NCBI GenBank assembly: GCA_964036195.1
Contig: CAXIWS010000476.1
Coordinates: 62,001 to 126,000 of the forward strand
Direction: 5' to 3'
DNA length: 64,000 bases
Source of the DNA: Sphaerolaimus hirsutus
Taxonomy: Eukaryota; Nematoda; Chromadorea; Monhysterida; Sphaerolaimidae
Shown: piece after piece, positions 51,533 through 59,116 of the stretch
Layout: the number at the start of each line of letters is the position of its first letter
How positions within the stretch are numbered: position 1 is the first letter of the stretch
Program-made: the position numbers and the translations under genes
The notes under the pieces: model-generated
The model's database searches: none
What the model saw: the letters and a program-made list of their open reading frames with translations, nothing else
What the model was told of the DNA's origin: nothing

Positions 51533-51537
51533 GTTTG
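51533..51537. repeat. Target-site duplication, left copy (GTTTG)
   Basis: The satellite reads GGTGTGTTTG up to 51537. The same GTTTG begins the satellite after the right LTR, so insertion duplicated 5 bp, as is usual for Ty3/gypsy integrases. Confidence 0.92.
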
Positions 51538-51683
51538 TGTTGTGAATTATGATGTTAATGTGAATTGAGATCCATTTGATCACTTCTGATAGTTTTGGTA
51601 TTTAAGCTTTAAGCTGCAGGCTTAAAGCAGTTTACAGGATTCCCGAATAAAAGGCACAAAAAGAAATATATAGACTCATATCA
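51538..51683 (+). repeat. 5' LTR of gypsy element
   Basis: 146 bp, TG...CA, identical to the copy at 61577-61722. It holds a poly(A) signal AATAAA at 51646-51651, TATA-like stretches (GGTATTTAAG near 51598, AAATATATAG near 51665) and an inverted repeat CTTTAAGC / GCTTAAAG at 51607-51614 and 51620-51627 around TGCAG. It is very short for an LTR. Confidence 0.95.
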
Positions 51684-51858
51684 CTTTGGTGGACGAGCTT
51701 ATACTTCTTTCTTTGCTTTGGTGGAGAGGGACTCACTGCTTAAACTGTGTGATTAGGCTACTGCCTTTCATACCGGAGTCTGCTAAGCTTGGGCGTGGCT
51801 GGTCCACTGCTGATGAGCGAACGCACACGTCCAACTATTGCACTCTTTTTGTGCCAAT
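51684..51858 (+). other. Leader of gypsy element with primer-binding-site candidates
   Basis: Three bases after the LTR, TGGTGGACGAGCTTATAC (51687-51704) has the TGG start expected of a site complementary to a tRNA 3' end (CCA). A second, similar sequence TGGTGGAGAGGGACTCAC starts at 51719, 32 bp further on. Both follow CTT. The matching tRNA could not be identified by eye. Confidence 0.5.
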
Positions 51859-54800
51859 ATGACCAATTCTCCACCGCGTCAAATAGCCACAAGGGCTAGA
51901 CATCCAAATTTGTCAAGTGGTTTGACAACAATGGAATTTTTTGCTAATGCAAATTCGCAACGCGAACAAGCGAAACGCCGCAGAAAAACTCCTGACAATG
52001 GTCAAGGGGGAGTTGTTCAGACACAAAACGTGTCGGCAAGAAATTTGTTGCCAAGTTCAACTGTAAATCAAAATGTTGAAACTCAAAGTTCGTCTTTAAA
52101 TCACCAAGAACCGTTTTTGAACGATTCCCAGGCATATTTGGCCGAGTTTGCTCAATGGCAGGGGGATAGAAATCAAAATGCCCCGCAGCCACAGCAGCCA
52201 CCACAGCCAATGTGCGATCTGGTGCGCTTGGATGATGCTGATAGAAACACCGAAGGTCAGTTGGCTGAAATGAATAGAAAATATTCAGAATTGATCAATT
52301 TAATTGAAGACATGCAGTTAACTGTAGTGCAATCGGTACAGTTGTCAACTGTAGCTTTAAATAATGAAGTCGCGACTTTGAAAGATAGAATGGACGTTTT
52401 GGATAGGAAAATTCCAAATGTTTCGGAAAATTTAGAAATTTCGGCTCCAGAACAGACGGAAATTCATGAAGCTGAAACGTTGCAATTATCAAATGCATCC
52501 TCAAATTTGTCCAGCGCCGGGGCAATGCCCTTGCAGGTAGTGATTACTTCCATTCCGACGTTTTCTGGTGAAAGCCCAGACATTTTTAAGGACTGGAAAG
52601 AGTTGGTGGAGCAGCACTTGTTTATGGTGCCAGTGAATTTAATCGGGCGTTTTTGGTTTATGATATTCACTGCTAAATTTGTGAAATCAGCAAAATCATT
52701 GTTCAAATCATTCACTATGACCCAAAAAAGTGATTACAAGTTCGTTTTGCAGGAATTTGGAAAATCATTTAAGAGTCATACGCAACGTATGACAGTAGCG
52801 CAATGGGAAAAGCAAGTTCAAAATGATAACGAAACGTGCATGACGTTCTGCATGAGGTTGGTTGGAAAGTTGCCAATTGAATACAAAAAAAGGAATCAAC
52901 CAGAGCAAAATTTTTTGGTGCTCATTAGATTTGTTTTGGGTGTAAAGCGCGATTTGTTTGAACAAAATGTCTTAGTGCAATTGCAAAAGGACATTGAATC
53001 GGGGGACATTTTGGAGCCAAGGCAGGCTGCTCAACGTTTGGATGATTATCTGTTTGAATTGGCCAGATTGGGACTACGCCCCATCCCAAATAAAGTGCAA
53101 AATAAAGTAATTTTTGACAAATCGAAATTTAATAATTTCAACAAAACTAAATCTTCTATTCAGTGCAGTTATTGTAAAAAAATGGGGCACAAAGTAGAAA
53201 ATTGCTTCACCAAAAAGAACTCTGAAAATCAAAAGTTGCCCCCAAATGCAGGTTACAGTGGCGTCAAATCGTTTGGACCCGCAGCCACACACAACACAAA
53301 TTTGAAGGGACAACCAAATATGAAAGGACCATTGGCTCATAAAGTACAAGTGAATTTGGCTTCACTTGTGGAAAATGTGCAATTCTTGGCAAATTCATTG
53401 CAAGATACTTTGGTGAGTCCAATCAAAACTGAGTGTAAAATGAAAAATAAATTGATTCACGAAAAATTTAACATGTCAACACAGACACATGTGAGCACGG
53501 AGTCTGACCAAGAAGGCGAACAATCGACTCAAGATTCAAATAACGAAGAAAATTTGGATAATGTTGAAGCCATGAAAAATTTGCCTGGTCAGATTGAAAG
53601 CTCTCATGTTTTCAGCTTTAAACATTTTGGACAAATGATGGTCTATATAAAATGTTTACCTTTTCAGCTGACGCAAATGATGATGTCAATTTTGCTGCTT
53701 GTTCTGATGTCATTCCAGGGTTTGATGGTGACATGTAATTGGATGTTGCGATTTTTTATAGGGGCTTACTCAAACCCTTATCTTCCGAAATTTGTGAAAA
53801 AATTTACTAGTGAATTGAAATTCAATAAATTACCGTTTTTCGCACATCTTGGAGAATTACCCTTGTCATCATTGATTATAACTCCGGTATCTTTATTTGG
53901 GCAAGTTTGCCATACAATTTTAGATACAGGTGCTTCTAGAAGTGTAATTAGTTTAAATTTCCTTCGAAAATTACTTTCAAAAGCGAAAATTGTAAAACCT
54001 TTACACACACTTCTGCGACCAGCAAATGTAATCATTCATCATGCCGGAGGTACTCTACACTCGGATATGATAAAAGAAATTGATATTCCAGTCTCACGAG
54101 TAGATGAAATAGGAAAAAAACACTCAAAAATAATTAAATTTTTAGTAAACATCTCAGAATCAGCATCCAATAAAATTTTGTTGGGTTTAGATGTTTTACC
54201 ACATATGAATTTCATCTCTGTCATTCAAAAGCATTTTACAACTTTATTTCAAAAATCACATTCTATAAATCCAGTTATTAAAAATACTGCTATAAAAACT
54301 AAAAAAAATAAAATAAACAATAAATCCGCAGTAAAAATATTGTTTTCAAATGAAGAAATTTGTTTAAAACCAAATTCAGTCACACAGTTACCATTTAGTT
54401 CAAAGAATATGAATTTGGGTGTTTTTGATTTTGCATATTTGGAAGATTGTTATCCATTTTTAGATATTCTAAATATTTATCTAAATGACACTATTTCAGA
54501 AAGCAAAACACTTGTGGTAAATAACTCATCCATTCCGGTGAAAATTAAAAAGAAGTCTAAAATTGGGCATTTTTACCCACAAAGTTGTTTATATTCTCAA
54601 AAATCAACAAATTCAATGGTTGCTGTAGCAGATAAATTACCTCCTGGAATGAATTATCCAGAAGCAGATTTTCCAGTAACTGTGGACGATAGAGTAAAAC
54701 ATATAATTGAAAATCTTCCAACAAAAAATATGATTTCTTTGTCAAAAACAGAAACGATATTTTTCAAACAATTAATTACTGAATACAATGATATATTTTC

Positions 54801-56874
54801 ATGTGGAGAATTTGATGTGGGTTGCACATCTTTAGTTAAACATTACATAAGAGTTGACCCATCTCAAAAACCAATTAAGCAGGCAGTAAGATATGAGGCA
54901 CCTCAGAAAAAACCCTACATTCAAACAACAATTGAACAAATGTTGTCCAGGGGAATAATTGAACCGTGCGATTCACCATGGGCTAGTCCAATCAATGTTG
55001 TTCGCAAAGGCGATAATGATTGGAGATTAACAGTAGATTATAGATTAGTAAACTTAATTTCCCAAGTACAATCTTATCCATTACCACAAATAGGTCACAT
55101 TTTGTCAGAATTAAATGGGAGAAAAATTTTCAGTTCACTTGACCTTAAACATGGATTTTACAACTTGCCACTGGCAGATGAACAAACAAAAGACATAACT
55201 GCTTTTGTTTGTAGCATGGGACAATTTAGATTTCTTCGTTGCCCTATGGGTGCTTCTGGAAGTCCTGCGTCTTTTCAAAGATTAATGAATGTAATGCTAC
55301 GAGGGCTTGTAAAACCAGAACATGCTTCAAGGCCCTGGGTTCGCAGTTATTTAGACGATTTACTCATAACAACAGATACTACAACTGAACATTTTGAGTG
55401 CATTCGAAAAGTGTTTGAACGACTCAGATGGGCTGGCCTTAAATTAGGCCCAAAAAAGTGTTTACTTTTGGTATCAAAATTGAGGTATTTGGGACATGAT
55501 ATTGATTCAAATGGAATTAAACCAGCTTTTGATAGAGTAAAAGCTGTATTAGAACAACCGGAACCACAATCAATGCAAGATTTGCGAAGATTTTTGGGAA
55601 AAACTACTTATTTCAGTCATTTCATTCCTTGTTATGCTGATATTTCAGCCCCTTTATACCATGCAATTTCAGGTAAATTTCCAAAACGTGGAATAACACC
55701 GCTGGAATGGACACCCACGATGAAAAATTCTTGGATGTTATTAAAACAAGCTTTAACAAATCCTCCATGCTTAGCACACCCAAAATATGATGGGAGAGAG
55801 TTTTTTATTCAAACAGATGCATGCAAATATGGTCTAGCAGCAGTTTTATTACAAAAGGATGATAACAATAAATTCCACCCCCTTGGATATATTAGCAAGA
55901 GAGTTCATGCAGAATACAAAAATTGGAGCGCTGCAATGCTAGAAGCTTTAGCTGTAGCATATGCATGCAGAAGGTTTTCCCCAATTATTGACGGACAAAG
56001 AATTGTTATCCAGACAGACAATTCAGGAATTGTTCAAGCTTATAAGTCTCCTAATGTATCAATTTTAGAAAGATGGTCCATGTACCTACAAAACACTATT
56101 TCTCGAATTGAACACCGACCAGCTAATATGAATAAAATTGCTGACCAATTAAGTAGAAATCCAATAGATTTTGATGATAAAGAAGACGAAAAATTGTTGA
56201 CAGAAGTTTCAGATCTTATCGACACTATTCCTGGCATGACAGTAGAAATGATCAATTTCACTGACATAAAATCAAAAATAGATTCAAACACAAAATTTTC
56301 TTGGACAGTTGAACAAGAAAAAGATTCTGAAATAATGAAATATAAAACTGAAATTGTAAATGGAAAATTGTTCAAAAATGCATGCATCATAAATAACATT
56401 GTTCATGTTTTATCTCCTTTCCATTCAAAAAATTTTGTAAAATGGATCCCATCCCATTTACAAAGAGCTTTTCTGGTTCAAGCACACGAAGGGGTGTATG
56501 CTTCACATGGAGGCGTTGAAAAAACTTTAGCACTGCTCACGCAATATGGCGCATGGCCAACAATGATCAAAGACATTAGTAAATACTGTGAACACTGTGT
56601 TAATTGTCATAAATTTAAAGCGCACAAACATGGGAAAGCGCCGTTACTTCTGACCCCTACTCCGGAAGAACCATTTCATTCAATCCATATTGACTTGACA
56701 GAGTTGCCAAAAGTCCAAAAATTTAAATTTCAATTTCAATTTATGGAATACCTTATCAAATTATATCCGACAATGCACAAGAGTTTTTATCTTCAAATTT
56801 TAATTCATTTTGCAATGAAAATTCAATTAAACACATCACAGGACAGACCTATCATCCACAGACAAATGGCATAG
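51859..56874 (+). CDS. Gag-pol polyprotein of Ty3/gypsy element, frame broken in the integrase core
   Basis: I start at the first ATG (51859); the frame is open a few codons upstream without one. It gives 1671 codons. Gag has a Gln/Pro-rich N-terminus, a coiled-coil-like stretch (about 140-195) and a zinc knuckle CX2CX4HX4C at 436-449. The protease motif DTGAS starts at D689. RT palm residues are D1095 and YLDD at 1164-1167. RNase H residues are D1320, E1362 and D1387. The integrase zinc module is H1543, H1550, C1580, C1583, and the first catalytic Asp is D1612 (in HIDLTEL). Shortly after, at about 56720-56742, the frame is lost: the last about 45 residues are out of frame and end at 56874, while the true reading continues one frame over. 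Only about 20 codons separate D1612 from the YGIP motif, where about 50 are usual, so a deletion as well as a frameshift is likely. Confidence 0.9.
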   Translation: MTNSPPRQIATRARHPNLSSGLTTMEFFANANSQREQAKRRRKTPDNGQGGVVQTQNVSARNLLPSSTVNQNVETQSSSLNHQEPFLNDSQAYLAEFAQWQGDRNQNAPQPQQPPQPMCDLVRLDDADRNTEGQLAEMNRKYSELINLIEDMQLTVVQSVQLSTVALNNEVATLKDRMDVLDRKIPNVSENLEISAPEQTEIHEAETLQLSNASSNLSSAGAMPLQVVITSIPTFSGESPDIFKDWKELVEQHLFMVPVNLIGRFWFMIFTAKFVKSAKSLFKSFTMTQKSDYKFVLQEFGKSFKSHTQRMTVAQWEKQVQNDNETCMTFCMRLVGKLPIEYKKRNQPEQNFLVLIRFVLGVKRDLFEQNVLVQLQKDIESGDILEPRQAAQRLDDYLFELARLGLRPIPNKVQNKVIFDKSKFNNFNKTKSSIQCSYCKKMGHKVENCFTKKNSENQKLPPNAGYSGVKSFGPAATHNTNLKGQPNMKGPLAHKVQVNLASLVENVQFLANSLQDTLVSPIKTECKMKNKLIHEKFNMSTQTHVSTESDQEGEQSTQDSNNEENLDNVEAMKNLPGQIESSHVFSFKHFGQMMVYIKCLPFQLTQMMMSILLLVLMSFQGLMVTCNWMLRFFIGAYSNPYLPKFVKKFTSELKFNKLPFFAHLGELPLSSLIITPVSLFGQVCHTILDTGASRSVISLNFLRKLLSKAKIVKPLHTLLRPANVIIHHAGGTLHSDMIKEIDIPVSRVDEIGKKHSKIIKFLVNISESASNKILLGLDVLPHMNFISVIQKHFTTLFQKSHSINPVIKNTAIKTKKNKINNKSAVKILFSNEEICLKPNSVTQLPFSSKNMNLGVFDFAYLEDCYPFLDILNIYLNDTISESKTLVVNNSSIPVKIKKKSKIGHFYPQSCLYSQKSTNSMVAVADKLPPGMNYPEADFPVTVDDRVKHIIENLPTKNMISLSKTETIFFKQLITEYNDIFSCGEFDVGCTSLVKHYIRVDPSQKPIKQAVRYEAPQKKPYIQTTIEQMLSRGIIEPCDSPWASPINVVRKGDNDWRLTVDYRLVNLISQVQSYPLPQIGHILSELNGRKIFSSLDLKHGFYNLPLADEQTKDITAFVCSMGQFRFLRCPMGASGSPASFQRLMNVMLRGLVKPEHASRPWVRSYLDDLLITTDTTTEHFECIRKVFERLRWAGLKLGPKKCLLLVSKLRYLGHDIDSNGIKPAFDRVKAVLEQPEPQSMQDLRRFLGKTTYFSHFIPCYADISAPLYHAISGKFPKRGITPLEWTPTMKNSWMLLKQALTNPPCLAHPKYDGREFFIQTDACKYGLAAVLLQKDDNNKFHPLGYISKRVHAEYKNWSAAMLEALAVAYACRRFSPIIDGQRIVIQTDNSGIVQAYKSPNVSILERWSMYLQNTISRIEHRPANMNKIADQLSRNPIDFDDKEDEKLLTEVSDLIDTIPGMTVEMINFTDIKSKIDSNTKFSWTVEQEKDSEIMKYKTEIVNGKLFKNACIINNIVHVLSPFHSKNFVKWIPSHLQRAFLVQAHEGVYASHGGVEKTLALLTQYGAWPTMIKDISKYCEHCVNCHKFKAHKHGKAPLLLTPTPEEPFHSIHIDLTELPKVQKFKFQFQFMEYLIKLYPTMHKSFYLQILIHFAMKIQLNTSQDRPIIHRQMA

Positions 56875-57392
56875 CTGAAAGAACCATTCAATCAATTTGC
56901 AACATTCTAAGAATAATGTCATCTGATAAAAATTGGTTAGAAAATGTACATTTAGCTACACTAAAATACAATATGGCAGTAAACACTATTACCAAATTTC
57001 CGCCATTTTTATTGATTTTTAATCGTTTACCACGTTTAAATCATTGGACATCAACAATTTACAATGATGAAAATCCTGCTAAGCTGTGGAGAACAGCTCA
57101 AATTAATACAGAAATAGCTAAAAATAAATATACAAATTGGTTTAATTCAAAAAGAAAAATTAAAATTTTAGATGAAATTCAACCAGGAGATAAAGTGATG
57201 GTAAAAGATATTTCTGCTAAAAAATTAGAGCATAAATATACCGGGCCATTTTTAGTCCATTCAATTTCGCAAAATCAAGCTGAGTTGTCTAAAATTGATG
57301 AGAATAGCACAAATCTCAATAATGCACAGACAAATGCACAAACAGAAAAAATTTTTGTACGATTGGAACTTCTATTTAAAATTCCAAATTAA
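56742..57392 (+). pseudogene. Integrase C-terminal half of the gypsy element, shifted frame
   Basis: This is the continuation of pol in another frame from the codons YGIPYQIISD onward. It holds the second catalytic Asp (SDNAQEF) and, 35 residues later, the catalytic Glu (NGIAERTIQ), preceded by the conserved HPQTNG. A C-terminal domain with a basic stretch and a GPY/F-like motif (KYTGPFLV, near 57237) ends at TAA 57390-57392. No start codon belongs here; the first ATG is at 56916, after the catalytic residues. It can be made only by a ribosomal frameshift or in an intact sister copy. A retroviral-type D35E spacing is visible. It is called a broken part because the upstream piece also seems shortened. 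Confidence 0.85.
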
Positions 57393-57409
57393 TTAATAAC
57401 CGCATTTGT

Positions 57410-57415
57410 TTTATT
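57410..57415 (-). promoter_or_regulatory. Poly(A) signal for the minus-strand gene
   Basis: AATAAA on the minus strand (TTTATT on plus), 104 bp beyond the stop codon of the minus-strand gene. The stretch 57393-57518 otherwise holds nothing recognisable. Confidence 0.5.
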
Positions 57416-57518
57416 TAATTACACCAGATTTAAATCAAACAACAACAACACTTTTCAATCAAAATCGATCCAAGGCAACACAACCCATTCTAATTATCCG
57501 ATTCCGCGAAAAAAACAC

Positions 57519-58889
57519 TCATTCAGTCATCAAAAATCGATTAAAATTACGTCGCTTAAACCAGTCAAGCTTTATCGGCCGATCAAAATCTCCATAAATT
57601 GGAGCCATGTATAGCTCACCCTCATTTTTGCCAGCAGAATGGGTTCCGAGAGAACTCACTTCGTGATTTCTATGGCTTTTTTGCACATATCCATTTTGTT
57701 CTTGGAAATAAAAGTACCCCGAGTTATTTTGCTTCAAAAAGGGGGATTCTTCGTCCAAAAACTGCATGCGATCGGTTTCCAACAGCATTTTCAACAGCCC
57801 TTTGAATTCGATGTTCTGTAATTAAAATTTACATTAATTGTTTAAATTAAAACCGTGAAGACCAAATTTCAGTGGAAGGGACTAAACTATATTCACTGTT
57901 TTACTAGTTTAAATCGAGTATAAACTCACAATTTTAAATTTTTAAATACAAAAATATGTAAACACATAAATAGAAATAACTAACAACATCTGCACTTACA
58001 ACATTTTCCATAAAACTGTCCTTTTCAAATCCAATGAACGACAACATAGAAATTTTGCGTTGTTCGAAACTACAAAATTTTAAAATTGCACCGAACGTTT
58101 CAGTCGGAATTTTGGCGCATTTGTTCACCACAGTAACCTGAAATATAAAATATTTTGTTATACAAATAAAAGTTTATCAAAATTAAATTTAAATTTTTGT
58201 CACAAAATTTATACTGACTTTGCACCCGTATCTGTTGCTCGGATACAACTCTAACATATCTAAATCCGAAATGTCTTTAGCCTGCATCGTATCACAACAT
58301 TTTTGACCACAACATTCAATCCACAAAGTGCGGATTGGAACTTTTGTCAAATCATACAACGAAATTGGATGGCACACATCATTCAAGCGGAAAAACGTCT
58401 GAAAAAATAAGACAAGAATTTACAATGGTTGTATTTAAATAAATCCAAATTAATTCTAAATAAAAATTTAATACCTGTGGTTTACACACCACGGTAGGGT
58501 CTGCCGAATCAAAAAAGCCTTTGAAAATTCCCTTATCAGCATTCATACGTTCCACATGTTGCTTCTCTGATAAATCAACCATTCGAATGTAAATTTCATC
58601 CACTTTACCAGAAATTCGCGCGCCAACAATCTTTGAAAGAAAAATTGACATTATGCCAAAAACGCGCAATTTCGGTTCGTTCAAAACATTAACAAATAGA
58701 TCTAACTTGTGCATTTTCAAATTTAGCCAAAGTAATTCGACAAGCATCTGATAGAACCATTTTGTCAACGTTAATTCCATCTTGCAACCACAACTTTGGA
58801 GTGGTTCTGGCTTGACCATCCGTCCAAAATTCGTCACATAACGGATGCGGTTCACGTTTTTCTACTTGTTGACGAGCCATCTCTTTCAA
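57519..58889 (-). CDS. Five-exon gene of unknown function carried antisense in the gypsy element
   Basis: Exons in order of translation: 58889-58707, 58630-58475, 58398-58219, 58137-58000, 57815-57519 (stop TGA). They hold 61, 52, 60, 46 and 98 codons, 317 in all. All four introns are phase 0: 76, 76, 81 and 184 bp, with donors GTTAGA, GTATTA, GTCAGT and GTAAGT, and acceptors ending AAAG, TTTTCAG, ATTTCAG and TTACAG. Reading through any of them gives a stop or a frameshift. The start is the ATG at 58889; a second Met is three codons on. The product has no signal peptide or membrane span. Exon 3 is Cys-rich (IECCGQKCCDTM); exon 2 has a beta-like stretch (GKVDEIYIRMVDLSEK). I do not recognise the family. 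A distant Tudor-like fold was considered but lacks the usual core motifs. The first intron's acceptor is the weakest part of the model. Confidence 0.65.
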
Positions 58890-59116
58890 CGGCGAACAAT
58901 CTACGTTGGTATATTATATAACATTGATATGTTTACTCGACAATCAATTAAAAATTATTTTAGAACGAACCAGTCAACGTTTTCTGTTCCATTCTAAATG
59001 ATGTTTAATTACGTTCAATTTCACGTTTGAAATTTTTCTTTTTTGATAAAAATAAATTTTGGATACATCACAATCACTTTGGTAAAACAGAAAATAAAAA
59101 ATGTGTTTCCACCGAA
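58890..59116. promoter_or_regulatory. Divergent intergenic region between the two accessory genes
   Basis: The two genes start head to head, 227-326 bp apart depending on which ATG the plus-strand gene uses. The gap is AT-rich and contains TATA-like sequence (TATATTATATAAC near 58909). A shared bidirectional promoter is likely by position; no factor site is recognised. Confidence 0.4.

Larger units (their letters stand above)
11241..51537 (+). repeat. 166-bp satellite array, about 243 head-to-tail monomers
   Basis: A unit beginning AATAAATGTCAATTCTGG and ending AAGAAACAAAAACGTG repeats every 166 bp (first copies at 11241, 11408, 11574) without change of orientation for 40 kb. The first unit is 167 bp owing to an extra G. 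Rare indel variants occur: GTTTGCATAG (1 bp shorter), GGTGTTTGCC (2 bp shorter). Monomers fall into types by the bases after GACATG: CACCGTTG, CAAGGTTG, CAAAGTTG, CATCATTG, CATTGTTG. The left part (to about 20 kb) is rich in CAAGG units and the right part in CACCG units. Each unit holds a near-palindrome around TGAATCACGATTCA. The length is close to a nucleosome repeat, as in many centromeric satellites, but no CENP-B box was found. A centromeric or heterochromatic role is inference. Confidence 0.97.

Noticed and set aside
11241..51537. Regular repeats as a CRISPR array
   Set aside because: The whole 166-bp unit is repeated, with no unique spacers, in a eukaryotic setting.
11241..51537. CENP-B box in the satellite monomer
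   Set aside because: No TTCG with the downstream CGGG spacing is present on either strand of the consensus unit.
51810..51830. Hammerhead-ribozyme-like core (CTGATGAG followed by CGAA) in the gypsy leader
   Set aside because: The GAAA box is imperfect and the flanks do not form the three required helices.
57519..58889. Tudor domain in the minus-strand accessory protein
   Set aside because: Only a vague resemblance (GKVDEIYIRMVDL); the DYGN-type and aromatic-cage motifs are not seen.
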